64,000 bases of DNA from Carya illinoinensis. Its lineage: Eukaryota; Streptophyta; Magnoliopsida; Fagales; Juglandaceae. The stretch covers positions 7,881,001 to 7,945,000 of the forward strand of contig NC_056752.1 of the NCBI RefSeq assembly GCF_018687715.1. The letters are read 5' to 3'. Of the stretch, positions 13,174 through 24,198 are shown piece by piece. A program made the position numbers and the translations under genes. The notes beneath the pieces are model-generated. The model was not told the DNA's origin, made no database searches, and was given only the letters and a program-made list of their open reading frames with translations. Position 1 is the stretch's first letter. Each line of letters starts with the position of its first letter.

Positions 13174-13561
13174 GTAATTAGTACTAAGTAATTGTACAGT
13201 CACACAGTTTCATAGGACCACATAATTTTATGCAATTGACAAAACATTTTAATTAAATACATAGTTGGATGAACACAGGGCAGGAGCATTATAACAACAT
13301 CTTAACTTTGAGTTACAAATAGGGCCTACCCTGTTTTCTTGCTGGCCTTCTCACTCATAACAAAAAGCTAGATAAGCCACAATATCCTTTAAGGTTTCAC
13401 ATTTAAAACCCAAAATGGAAAATTGTTCATGGTCCAATTTTTGAATTTCATGCTTTATGATTCAAGTTCTTAATTAAGATCTCAGTCGACATTTATTGAA
13501 ATGATTTTTTTTCTTGACCATGAATAAAACATTGGTGGAATCCTGAGATGTTATGCATTAC

Positions 13562-13658
13562 GGCACAAAAACTGTGCCAGTAGTCCTTGACTGTACCAAA
13601 CTTGGTACAGTTATTACATATACATATATATGGCATATATATATGTATATGTAATAAC
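13562..13658. repeat. Three adjacent perfect hairpins
   Basis: In 97 bp there are three consecutive fold-backs: 13562-13578 (GGCACA, 5-nt loop, TGTGCC); 13591-13610 (CTGTACCAA, AC, TTGGTACAG); and 13610-13658 (24-bp arms beginning GTTATTACATATACATATAT). The last two share one base. The long one is partly an AT microsatellite, but its GTTATTAC/GTAATAAC ends are not simple repeat. Confidence 0.85.
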
Positions 13659-13820
13659 TTCATGAGCCTCAATGTATGCTAAACATGTATGTGAATTTGG
13701 ATCAACATACTACCAATCTAATGAAAAACACAAGGAGAAATCCTCTTGATCATCCTGGACTTGCATCAGTCTCAAGTGCTCAGGGAAATCTCTATATCTA
13801 TACATGATGCTAGCCCCCTT

Positions 13821-13852
13821 AAACTTCATTAATTTCCTAATTAATGAAGTTT
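13821..13852. repeat. Perfect 13-bp-arm hairpin
   Basis: AAACTTCATTAAT (13821-13833), 6-nt loop, exact reverse complement (13840-13852). Confidence 0.85.
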
Positions 13853-14162
13853 ACCTATTCTGTATCACGGAATTTATGGTAATTTCGAGAAAAAACTGGC
13901 CTTCGCAGGGTGAAGACCTCAAGAAAGCAATCGGCAGCAGGTGTTTACATAGAGTGCATAACCAAGGAATAACCATTAATTTACCTAGTTAAATACGTGT
14001 AAAATTAGACTTGTATTTCAAAGTTTCTAGCATGCGCATAGATCTACCTCCAAGATAGAAAATCTAATTTTGGATTTCGCATCAACCCTCGTCCCTTTGA
14101 ACGTATATTCGTAGCTAAACAAATACAATGAAAAATTTCCAGAGCATAAAACCGGACTCAAT

Positions 14163-14702
14163 CACTAGAGATACACACACTTCTTACGAGGCAGCAATAG
14201 GCAAGAGATTTACCAAGTGGGAGAGGGAGAGATGCTCGATCTTGAAAAGAGAAATCAATGCCCTACTCATGAGTGGCGCCAACTGGCAGCAGTGAGGTGG
14301 AAATGGGCAGCAACTGTCGGCAGCGAGTGGACGTTGAAGGGAGTCGACGCAAGGAAACCACCGTCGATGATCGAGTCTGTCTGAGAGTAGTCGAAGGTGA
14401 AGCGAAATTGCAGGTTGGGGCTCGGCTCGTATATGGTTTCCCAACAAGCAATACACTGACCATGTGAAGGGCTTTTGATTAATGGCCTGTGTTCTGATTA
14501 ATTCCCGCTCTACTTTTAACACGAGACAAATGTCGTCGTTGAAGGCCACTTATAGGCACGTTTATGAGTCGCCGCATTATAACTCGTGACAATAAACATT
14601 ATTTATTTCGTTGTTGCCTTTTTGTGGCATAAGCCATCTATTCCCCACTAGTGGTTGTCATGGGAAGGAAAATCATGGCTAAATAACATATTTCTTGTAG
14701 TG
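14163..14702. mobile_element. Possible CACTA-type end or small non-autonomous element
   Basis: The right side ends with TATTTCTTGTAGTG (14689-14702), the reverse of a canonical CACTACAAGAAATA CACTA terminus. The next bases are AAT. A CACTA pentamer preceded by AAT occurs at 14163, which would give a 3-bp duplication and a 540-bp element, but the bases beyond CACTA do not match. The right end could instead be the 5' end of the element that carried the TNP2 remnant. The interior 14210-14560 is comparatively GC-rich. Confidence 0.3.
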
Positions 14703-16839
14703 AATTACAATTTTTATAGCTGAATAACTTGTAAGTAATGGTAATTAACTTAAAGAATGTCATTAGATGCCTGGTTATTTTGAGCCCATTGGAACTAGTA
14801 GTTAATTTTCCTTTAGGTCTCTCTTTGAGCTAATTGTATTGGGTTGTAATGAGCATTTTGAGTCAAGTGTTATCAAAACACAAAGTTCGTTTATGGAATT
14901 GAGTTGGCCGAAATTTGAAGCCCGTTAGATAAATATTTGATTTACCTAATCTCCAACAAATCCTATCCCTTGATTTGGTGTTTCCCTAGATGAAACATAA
15001 AATAAAAAGTGTTCGCTTGTGGCGCAAGAGTGTTTTCAGCCACCCTAGGATTTTTATGCTTGGCGAGCAAGCTTGGCAATTCTATGAATAGAGTTCTATG
15101 CTTTGGTTACACACAGTTTGAGTGCGACACCCCCGACCTCCACTTGGGAGTTGGCAGAAGTCACGATGTCGAGATGCAAACCACACGAAAAGTTTCGTTG
15201 GTCCCGGAGTTTTTCTACCCTGAACCAAATTGAATGAAAAATAAAAATAAAAAATATATTATTTGTATACTAATTATACAATTTATTATGTAATTTTCAT
15301 CTAACCTATCACCATTAATAATATACAATTTTAAATATGTTATTAACAAATTAATATTCTATCAATTAACTAATATATAACATCAATTAACTAATTATAT
15401 AGTATTTATATAAATTAATAATCTAATTTTCTTCTAATTTAGTATCATTGACCATGTAAAATATTTTTAAATTGAGTTAGTCACATAATCCACATTAATA
15501 AATCACTTAATTTTAACTTAGTATTTTAAATAAGTTTTTTTTATTTATCTATTATTTTATAACAAAAAAAAAAGATGACAAAATAAAAAATAAAAAATAA
15601 ATTGGGTTGGACAGAATAGACTAACTGAACTAGACAGGACCAGTTCAATCCAGTCCCTAAGGATGTTTGGTCTGGTCCAGTTCAAGGAAAATGATGGAAT
15701 TCAGTCCATCACCCCCCCCCCCGGGGACCGGACCAAATTGTTTTCACCCCTACGAATATGAGATAATTGTAGCGGAAAAGTCTAGAATACATGTCGTGAC
15801 CTGAAATAACAGTACTGGAGAATATATTTAATTCATGAAATTATCCATAAGCCACATCACTACTATAGTTAAGATATTACAGATCATAATTTGTTTATCG
15901 CCCAACTTAAAATAGTCAACATAGTATACCACAAGACAACAATAACTCAAAACAGGGATAGACCTCAATTCTATTCATTGGGCTACATTGGTTCCCCTTT
16001 CTCACAATCCATCTTGATTCCTACATCTGCATGGAGAATCCACACCTGCATCAAAACCTATAGTTTTAAAGAATAAAACCATAGCGAGACTACTACTATG
16101 GCACCCTGTTCCTCAGTAAAGGATCTAGCGAGGATCCATGGTGCCAATGGTGCTAGTTGATCAACAACACCCTAGATTTTGGTCAGGAATAGGTGTGCAA
16201 TTTTCACAAAGAATGCACGTCCACGCACAATACACATATAAATGTGTCACAGCGGAATAAGTAATACACAAATATCCATATGCCATTGTCACTTCTCAAA
16301 TAATATTACATAGCACGAACTGATCATTTTTTTTTTCTGGGTACGACAAACTGAACATAATTTATCATTTGACTAAATAGTACATCTCTAAATACAAACA
16401 ACTATTAATGGAGACATAGTCTATGGGTAGGTTAAATAGTTATGACAAAACTGCTAATGAGAGACAAAATAAGTGAAAATGCAATGCACTATTTCATGTA
16501 AAAGATCTGTGAACATATATATTTATGTGTGGGGAGGAATCACCCTCTAAGTAAAAGCACATGTATTCATAGTTATGGTGATGAATCACCCTATGAATAA
16601 TACAAAAGTATATAAATATAGCAATAAATCATCCTTTTTGCAAATCTCAAGTATACATATTTATCGCCATGGTGAGGAGCAACCCTTTTTTCTCAAGCAA
16701 GTTCCTGCAATTTGCCTTGGGTCTAATCCCCAGTCCCTCTCCAGATAAGGGTCTCCCACTTAGTGTTGGACAATACCTCTGAATTTATACAATATTATGC
16801 ATGCATGCTTTATTAAAGTCTTCTTGCGTTAATATTGCT

Positions 16840-16881
<42 letters not shown>

Positions 16882-17804
16882 GATATGCTATACAATTAAT
16901 ACAAGAGGAAGGGTCCAATTTTTTTTTTTTTTTTTTTTGAAGGCCAGGAAGGGTCCAATTGGAGAGTATTAATTTGTGACCCCAAATTTTTAGCGGGGCA
17001 GTTTGTCGACGTTCCATAGACCAGCTAGCTAAATTTGAACTGCATTTAATATTAATATTAATATTGCTAGTTTCATAAATTGTATCTTTATATCCGTTTC
17101 TTGAATTGTAGAAAAAAAATGCTCAGATTATAAGAAAATTATATATACACTTATACAGGATAGTGTTTATCCCAAAAATTGACCCCCCCGAGTACCGATC
17201 CTCTTTCCTTCTTTTCTTATGGATATTGGTTTTTGGCTAGCTAGCTGTGCGCCTCTCTATGCCGGAATGAGAAACTGCCCTCATAGCTTCTGGATTGCAA
17301 TTACTTGTCACGTGTGATATATGGAAATAATATTGTGCCGCCTTGCTTGTAACGCCCGCTCGGCTTCTTGTTTAGTTAATAATTAAGAAATTGATTATTA
17401 GTAAAATTATTTTTTTTTCTTTAATTTTTAAGGATGTTAAATTTTTTTAAAGAAAATGAAAATAAAAAAAAAAAATTCCAAATACACTAGGGGCACCAGC
17501 ACTACAAGCTGGCGGGCACCCTATTAACATTGACCGGCCGTATAAATATATATATATATATATTTAGCTAGAGCACAATTTTTTTAAATTGTTATATAGG
17601 CTAACGCACATGTATTTCAGTACTCATATTACATTACTTTACCATGCACTCAGCGCAAGCTACATAAAAAGATGACTGAACAACCACAAACAACAGCACA
17701 AGCTACCCATTCAAGGCTAGCTCAGTCTATTTATTTAGTTTTATATAAAACCCCATAGAAACATGCATATATGCATGCATGCTTTAAATGTTGGCTTCCT
17801 TTGG
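14703..17804. other. Intergenic DNA with repeats
   Basis: No gene is recognised. 15240-15600 is very AT-rich. 15600-15757 is rich in GGACC/CCAGTTC motifs and ends TTTCACCCCTACG, like the right end of the hAT-like family at 3239. 16842-16879 is a (GA)n tract and 16921-16945 a tiny retro-insertion. 17520-17570 holds a TA repeat. A 74-codon open frame at 15009-15233 shows no recognisable family. Confidence 0.45.
16921..16945 (-). mobile_element. Extremely truncated retro-insertion
   Basis: A run of 18 T followed by GAAGGCC (25 bp in all) is flanked by exact 15-bp direct repeats, AGGAAGGGTCCAATT, at 16906-16920 and 16946-16960. A poly(A) tail bounded by a target-site duplication is the hallmark of target-primed reverse transcription. 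Almost the whole body is missing, so the source element cannot be named. Confidence 0.8.
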
Positions 17805-18155
17805 TCATGGAGATTTGCCTCCAACTCCATTAATAGCAGCTTTAGGGAAAGGTCCATCACTTTTACCGGGGCCTCCAAAACCAGGAATCCCTCCGAAAGG
17901 ACCGAAGCCAGGACCGCCTTCGAAAGGACCGAAGCCGGCGTGGAATCCCATTCCAGGAAAGCCACTGAAACCAGGACCGCCATTGAAAGGACCGAAGCCT
18001 CCAGGAAATCCAAAGAAATTCTGAGGGTTGTAGACTTCATCTTGATCTTTCTTTGGCACATTCCTTGATCCTTCAGTACTACCTATAGTACTGAGAAATG
18101 CTACAAGAAAGATCAAAACGAGAAAGAACGATGCCTTAGTAGTTGTCTTCTCCAT
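17805..18155 (-). CDS. Small secreted glycine-rich cell-wall-type protein
   Basis: A single-exon gene of 116 codons. I chose the ATG at 18155, not one further upstream, because it opens a typical signal peptide (charged MEKTTTK followed by a hydrophobic FFLVLIFLVAFL stretch, ending near GSTEG) and the paralog at 22097 starts the same way. After a short polar segment (SRNVPKKDQDEVYNPQ) the mature part is built of FGP, GGPGF and GFPG units (about residues 45-100) and ends with GVGGKSP. Such proteins (annotated as putative cell wall protein precursors in plants) are secreted to the wall; no enzyme activity is expected. A TATA box lies about 80 bp upstream. The neighbour at 21717-22097 is a tandem paralog. 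The exact role is unknown. Confidence 0.85.
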   Translation of the reverse strand: MEKTTTKASFFLVLIFLVAFLSTIGSTEGSRNVPKKDQDEVYNPQNFFGFPGGFGPFNGGPGFSGFPGMGFHAGFGPFEGGPGFGPFGGIPGFGGPGKSDGPFPKAAINGVGGKSP

Positions 18156-18233
18156 AGAAGTCTTTATATATTTGTCTCGACTATGCTGTAATGTGTTAAT
18201 ACGATAGTGAAGATAATTGTTCCAACGCCACCC

Positions 18234-18242
18234 TAATTTATA
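18234..18242 (-). promoter_or_regulatory. TATA box of glycine-rich protein gene
   Basis: Read on the minus strand, TTGCACTATAAATTAGGG lies about 80 bp upstream of the ATG at 18155. The same context, TTGCACTATAAATTGGG, occurs at the same distance upstream of the paralog at 22097. This conservation supports a functional core promoter. Confidence 0.65.
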
Positions 18243-18571
18243 GTGCAACTTCTCATGAAAAGGAGGGCAGTGTCACTTTTACTTAGTTTGGGAATGAAAT
18301 TGAATGCACTGGTCCATTAATATTATTTATTTTGATCGGCCATGATTTCTTTATATGTTTTGATTTTAGGTTGTTCTGAATCGTCGAATAGGCACAAATG
18401 GGAATAATATTTAAGTGATTTCGTTGGGAATCATGACCCCATGAATTAATTAATGAATCTGGTTGTGAATTTAATAACTTAATTGCTATGATGATCAGAT
18501 GGATGACAAAAGCATTCGGTGCATGCATATTGGTCTATGCAAATACAAACTCAAGTAACAGAATCGAACCT

Positions 18572-18700
18572 CACTACAAGAGAAGTGGACTTTTATGATC
18601 AAATTTTAATGACCAAAAGAACTATTTTTTATAAAAATCATAAGAAATAATCATTTTGATCATTAAATTTTAATCAAAAAAATCCACTTTTCTTGTACTG
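18572..18700. mobile_element. CACTA-type MITE
   Basis: CACTACAAGAGAAGTGG at the left end and its near-complement, ending TTTTCTTGTACTG, at the right end form inverted repeats that continue about 40 bp with few mismatches. The length is 129 bp. Flanking trinucleotides are CCT and TCT, a near match for the 3-bp duplication of CACTA elements. It is non-autonomous and could use a TNP2-type transposase. Confidence 0.75.
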
Positions 18701-20491
18701 TCTTTTTGCCGAGCCATGGATTATACATACATATGTATGCGTTAAAAGGATCGAATCTCAGAAACTCGATTGCTTCTTCTTCTTTTTTAAAAAGGGTTCC
18801 TCTTCGGAACGGTCGGACTGATATTAGGCATTTAACAGCCTCCAACCAAAACAAGACACGTAAGAAATTTTATCCTAGATGCAGTACATTTGATCTCATC
18901 TGATTAAACCTACGGAAGTGCCATCCGAGAAGAACATGGAGAATAGATTTGCACGGCCTAACTTCAACTTGTGAATAACGATACAACTGTCACACGAAAC
19001 CAGACCACCGCAGCACCAAAACAGGTCCGTCATCGCCACAATCGGACAATGTCGTCGCCCCCCACTGACATTTTTCCTCCGTCCCACACCCCCCCCCCCC
19101 CCCCAAAAGAGTAAAGGACCCTCAAGCAACACCCTGATTTTGAAAGCTCTGCTATTTCCAGTATGATCAATCCATATCCTTCCCAGTATTTTTCGCCCTT
19201 TATATTCTGACTACATGACAAATTAAAACTTAGTGAATAAGTAAAACCAAGAGTAATTAGAAATAGAGAAGTGAGAAAGAAAGAGTGGTGGCATAAAAGA
19301 ATATTAATTGAATTTGGGCTGAATCACCACTGCAATCAATTTCAAAAGTGAAATAATAATCTTCCTCTTTTTATGAAAAGTTTCAAGAATCAAGACACCT
19401 CTGATCTCAAGTCTCGCGTGCTAAGAGGCTTTTTCAAGGGCAATTGCGTGCGTGTTCTGTCTTTAGTAATACCTAGAAACACATCAGTTTTGCAGGCAAG
19501 TTAATTGGTGAGAGTGAGCATTGGAGAAGGTGGCCGGACAGACCTTGGACCAGGTGCGCAGATCGGCAGTGGACGTGTGAGGCTTCCTCACCGGTGAGCA
19601 AATTGGCAATATTGGATGTGGGAGACTTCATTTCTGGAGAGGAGGCTTCGGTAGAAGAGGGGGGAGGAAGGTTTTTGGGGGATTCTTTCACAATTATCAG
19701 CTGTAAACATGTACATTGAATGTAAAATGAAAGAGCTATGTGGCAAGATTCTATTGGAGGGCTGTTATTTAAGTGACAGTAGACCGACCGGTGGAAAGAT
19801 TTTCTCTTTTAAAAAAGTATTTAAGAACATTAAAGTAGTAGGGATTTCGTACGTGTAGCTAGCTTTGGTTTTTTTCTCTTTTTCCTAAATTTTATGTTTT
19901 CCACTATTCTATATATTGTTCTCATCAATATGCTCTCAGATCAATGCAAGGAATACACATCATGATCAAGCCTACAGTACCAAACATCCAAAATTTGTAA
20001 TAAATAATATTAGAGCCAAAAAAAAAGCTTTTATATATTTTAAAAAAATTGAAAATAAAAATGAAATCAGTATAAACATACCTCAAATACAAAGTAAACA
20101 AAGTTCCACCACTACATAAATAGATTATGAAACTCACGAATTTCGAAATCATTCTATTCTTCCATATTTACAATCTCATACAGAATTTTGTAGATAAACT
20201 TTGAAGAAAAAACTTCAAAAGCACTATTTGTAGTTGGTGACTTTATTGTAACATGGAGGTGATCAATTGCAATTGTAATCAGGTAGAAACCTCTTTTGAA
20301 TTGAAGTAATTATCACTTTAAAGATAGTATTCTACGTACCTTAAAGTTGCATTTATTTTCCAGATTACTATATCCACTCAACCTTCTTCAATACTTCTCG
20401 GTCAACGTAAAAGGCGCAATAGTACTACCATTTTGGACTGATTTAATTATATATGCTTCTTATAATATATATATATATATGTATATATATG

Positions 20492-20655
20492 AGTTTTGCT
20501 ACATACAAGTAAAGTCGCGCACTAATCTGTATACCAATACTGATTCCTTCATACTTAAAAGTTAAATTAGTACTGTTTTCAATAAAATCTACTTTTTGAC
20601 CAATTATAATAGATTGGTGCACATATTAGTGCGCAACTGTGCTTGCAACTAAATT
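20492..20655. mobile_element. MITE with GCGCACTAAT inverted repeats
   Basis: The left end AGTTTTGCTACATACAAG...GTCGCGCACTAATCTGTAT is mirrored by the right end, whose reverse complement reads AGTTGCAAGCACAGTTGCGC followed by ACTAATATGTGC. The arms are about 40 bp with scattered mismatches. There is no coding capacity and the superfamily is not assigned. Confidence 0.6.
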
Positions 20656-21110
20656 TTTTCTATATATATATATATTAATGATAATTACTAACATCGAATT
20701 GAATTAGAGTTCTCGTTATCTTTACAATCAAGGAAACTAAATAATTAGCTGTAAGTTAGCTCAGTAGTCGATCGGTGTTGCATAGAATATTATAAGGTTT
20801 TTATAACGTCTCTAACTTGAAAGTGTCTTTAATATTTGAGTGTCTAGCACTTCCTGCAATATGATGCAGTGATCAAGGGAGGCTAGCTGTAGCCAAGCTT
20901 TAAATTATGATAGGAACCCTTTAAAAAGTCAGTTCGATATTGCATCATATATTAATCGCATTCTCCAAAATAAGATAAGTGACTAGCTAATTCTATAAGA
21001 AAAAATCTTATTCTGTTACTTATAGCTAATTGTAAATTTATTGTTTGAACGGTAATATTTAGAAATGAAATCATTTGTTCCCAGAAGCGATTGTCCGTCC
21101 AAACGGTTTA

Positions 21111-21136
21111 CTATATTTTACTATAGTAAAATATAG
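21111..21136. repeat. 26-bp perfect palindrome
   Basis: CTATATTTTAC, TATA, GTAAAATATAG reads identically on both strands, with no spacer. Confidence 0.85.
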
Positions 21137-21322
21137 CTATATTTTAATTCCATTCGGAATGTAAGAAATCTCTTCGAATAGTGACAAATATATTCAAACG
21201 ATTACAACTACTTTTGAACAATGTGGAACCCATTCAAATGGTATGATATTTGTTCAAATAGATTATATTCCATTTAAAAGCCAATTCCCCCCAAATATTG
21301 CACGAGAACTAGAACGAACCAA

Positions 21323-21353
<31 letters not shown>

Positions 21354-21483
21354 TTCATATATGCATTCCAATGGGAATAGTCTCCGTTCGAACGCTTAAG
21401 TTTTAGTGAAATTTGACTAGAATTTGGCACGCGCCAATTTTTTAAAATTTTACCGTTTGAACTTTTTGGGACATTCTACAGCT

Positions 21484-21488
<5 letters not shown>

Positions 21489-21542
<54 letters not shown>
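21489..21542. repeat. (GA)n microsatellite
   Basis: Uninterrupted AG run of about 52 bp, downstream of the second glycine-rich protein gene. Confidence 0.95.
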
Positions 21543-21545
<3 letters not shown>

Positions 21546-21716
21546 ATAAATTTATTTCGGTACTCATATAATATTACTTAGCACAAGCCAGATCGATCTG
21601 ATGACTGAACATCGATCCCCAAAGTACAGCCCATTTCAAGGCTCATTATTTATTTACCTTGATCATGACCACAACATGCATGTATGCATGGTATAGCTCC
21701 ATTATTAATTAACGGG

Positions 21717-22097
21717 TTATGGAGATTTGCCTCCAGCTCCAATATCAGCTTTAGGAACATCCCCATTACCTGTTCCTCCGAAACCCGGAATTAAACCCCC
21801 TAAAGGACCCAAACCAGGAATTCCTTTGGAGGGTCCAGCACCAACACCAGGAAGGCCACCACCTGCAATACCTGGGATTAATCCCAACCAATTAGGAAAC
21901 CCCCAAAATGGCCAATGAAGTCCTAAGCCCCAGCCCCAAAAGAGCTGCGGTTTGTAGACCAGATCATCATCTTTCTTTGGCTTCACATGATCATGATGAT
22001 GATCATAAATATTTCTTCCTCCTTCAGTACTACCATTCAGAAATGCCATAAGAAAGATCAGAACGAGAAACAGAGATGCCTTAGTAGTTTTCTCCAT
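21717..22097 (-). CDS. Small secreted glycine/proline-rich cell-wall-type protein (paralog)
   Basis: A single-exon gene of 126 codons. The start at 22097 opens the same signal peptide as the gene at 17805-18155 (MEKTTKASLFLVLIFLMAFL, cleavage probably near STEGG). The next part is basic and His-rich (IYDHHHDHVKPKKDDD), then a Trp-rich segment (FWGWGLGLHWPFWGFPNW, about residues 53-70), then PG-rich units (IPGIAGGGLPGVG, GIPGLGPLGG), and a conserved end, GAGGKSP. Only the signal peptide and the extreme C terminus are well shared with the paralog; the repeat core differs. Flanking DNA, the promoter and the 3' flank are also recognisably similar, so this is a local tandem duplication. A secreted wall protein is inferred; the Trp block is unusual for the type. 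Confidence 0.85.
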   Translation of the reverse strand: MEKTTKASLFLVLIFLMAFLNGSTEGGRNIYDHHHDHVKPKKDDDLVYKPQLFWGWGLGLHWPFWGFPNWLGLIPGIAGGGLPGVGAGPSKGIPGLGPLGGLIPGFGGTGNGDVPKADIGAGGKSP

Positions 22098-22172
22098 ACT
22101 AATCTCTATCTGTCCATATAATTCGCTGTATTGTTTTGCGTAGAGATAATTATTTCAAGGCAGGCTGCTCCC

Positions 22173-22180
22173 AATTTATA
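22173..22180 (-). promoter_or_regulatory. TATA box of paralogous gene
   Basis: Minus-strand TTGCACTATAAATTGGG about 76 bp upstream of the ATG at 22097, matching the paralog's promoter block at 18234-18242. Confidence 0.65.
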
Positions 22181-23629
22181 GTGCAACTCGTGAAAATGAT
22201 GGCATCATTTGTTACAAATTTGGCTTGGGAAATGGGAATGAAATTAAATATAATTGCTGCACGCATGCAAGCACTTGGTGACTTCGTTTTAATATGAAAG
22301 AATTGAATGTGTCAGACTGTGGATTAGACCATAACTGTAACTATAAGTGGAATGATCGAATAGATTGGAATGTGTAATTAAGTAGAGAGGTTGGAGTAGG
22401 TGGGAGTTAAAAGTTTAGCAAGCTAGCCAGCTATGGAGTCTTATATATTGCCTGAAAAACCTGCAGGTCACTGCAAGCATTTAGTGCACGAATATGTGTG
22501 TGTATGTGTCTATTAACCTATTTTTCCAAGCTTCTGCAGTACAACGTGAACTGTGAATTGCAATGAATGTTAAGCAGATCGATGATCATAAATTTCACGG
22601 TTTGTATTAGTACCAAATCTTTGATAAATCACGAAGGCAAGAAATTATATTGTGATAAACAGTGCATATGCTCGATCGCTTAGGAAAAATGAAAAGAAAA
22701 ATGGATCCAAGCCATATTCAAGCTGCTGATCAAGACAAGCTATTCATACCACTCTTAATTCTCGTGTTTCCACAAAAAGTAGTAAGCGTGTTGAAATTAA
22801 CAACCTAACCACTTACATGATATGATGATTTATTGACAGGCTAGTATTTATTGTGCATGCATGCATGGGCCACGCATGGTTGTCTGTATAAAAGTTTTCT
22901 TTTTCCTAATGGCAATAGATGATCAAATCATGATTAAATTTATTGGTGGCTTCAGATTGTTTGCAAGTTAAAATCTTTAGCATTAAAGGAAAATTTGAGC
23001 AGCTGAAGATAGGAGGCTAGTCTTAATTTCATGGCAGATAGAGAATCCATCGAGTTATACATGATAATATATACATATGTATATATATTACGTGTGCGTA
23101 CAGTTTTTGTATGCATACAAATACAGGATTTTCGGAGCTAGGCAGTTACTTTTCTCATGTTTTAGGCTATATTTAGATGATTAGACAATCTCAAATAATA
23201 TATAAATAGTAGTCCTGTTCAAAAAAACGCTATAGCCTGACCCGACCGATAAATCTGTCCAGCCGACCCCATTAAATGCAGGTTAACTAAACTATAGGTT
23301 GGAGGATAACGAGCGAAAGAGTAGCCCGATGACTCCATTCCAATTTCCAAACCCTAGATCTCTCTCTCTCAAGCTTGTAGAAAATCATTTCTTCAAAGCT
23401 CACTAAGCAGTTGTTCCTTTGCAGCTCACCATATTAGTCTAGCTCCATCCACCGTCCACGGTAAGCTACTTTTGTTGATGCATTGTGGGTTTGAGTTCAT
23501 GGCTGCTCTTTATATGTATATCACTATGTATATATATGTATGTAAATATATTAATTGTGTGCGCGCGCATTTTTTATATGCATAAAAATATAGGATTTTT
23601 GGAGCTAGGTGGCTACATTTCTCATGTTT

Positions 23630-24058
23630 TAGGCCATGTTCACATGATGAGATAATCTCAAATGATCTGCGACAAAGTAATGAATAATTTATAAATAATA
23701 GTAATTTATTAGTAAATAGTAGTGAAATAGTCTAAGACTTACCAAACATGGCCTTATGGGATCTTGGAGAATGAGATGAGACGAGAAGTTTGTGAATAGT
23801 AATGAGATAGTTTAAACTAAGTATTTATTTGAGAATATGTTGAATAAAAAATATTATAAAATTAGAATATTGTTAGAATATAAATTTTTAATATTATTTT
23901 CATTTTGAAATTTGAAAAGGTTGAATTGTTTTTTATTTTTTTATTTAAAAGTTTGTGAAATTAGTTGTAATGATTAGTTTGAAAGTGTTTTTATTTAAAT
24001 GATATTTGAAAAGGAAATGAGATAAGATAAAATGAGATGAGATGAAATGGGATTAAAA
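23630..24058. mobile_element. MITE cluster of the GAGATGAGATGAG type
   Basis: 23630-23756 is bounded by TAGGCCATGTT and AACATGGCCTTA, an inverted pair with an AT-rich core. Next to it, 23761-24055 runs from GAGAATGAGATGAGACGAG to AATGAGATGAGATGAAATGGG and is a reverse-orientation relative of the element at 53854-54274 (shared core such as TTTGTGAATAGTAATGAGATAG). Ends of the second copy are not sharp. Confidence 0.5.
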
Positions 24059-24198
24059 AAAAAAGGGAGAGGTTGTTTCAGCGTTGACAAAGGAGAGGTT
24101 GCATTCAGTTGGAGCCATTGGCACAATACATCTTCCTATTGCCAACATCATATCCATATCAAGATTTGCAAATATCAACATAGAATATAACAATTGAT

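Larger units (their letters stand above)
18701..21716. other. Intergenic DNA between tandem paralogs
   Basis: No gene is recognised. Contents: a poly-C run at about 19089-19104; a moderately GC-rich stretch 19480-19690 with open frames on both strands but no recognisable product; a terminal-inverted-repeat MITE at 20492-20655; a 26-bp perfect palindrome centred near 21123; a poly-T run near 21325-21350; and a (GA)n tract at 21489-21542. Confidence 0.45.
22098..24188. other. Intergenic DNA with diverged direct repeats
   Basis: No gene is recognised. About 130 bp around 23058-23205 recurs, diverged, at about 23510-23690 (both include GGAGCTAGG and TCTCATGTTTTAGGC). Between them lies a stretch beginning near 23225 with CCTGACCCGACC. 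Confidence 0.5.

Noticed and set aside
14184..14549. 121-codon minus-strand frame as a possible first exon
   Set aside because: No recognisable family, no downstream exon chain, and it lies in a possible CACTA-type element. It may still be a leader with the donor at TTGGTAAATC.
17500..17530. CACTACAAG-containing GGGCACCAGC/GCTGGCGGGCACCC segment
   Set aside because: It looks like a CACTA end by chance, but there is no matching inverted end nearby and no duplication.
19473..19691. Open frames on both strands in a GC-richer patch
   Set aside because: Composition-driven; no domain, signal peptide or splice context supports a gene.
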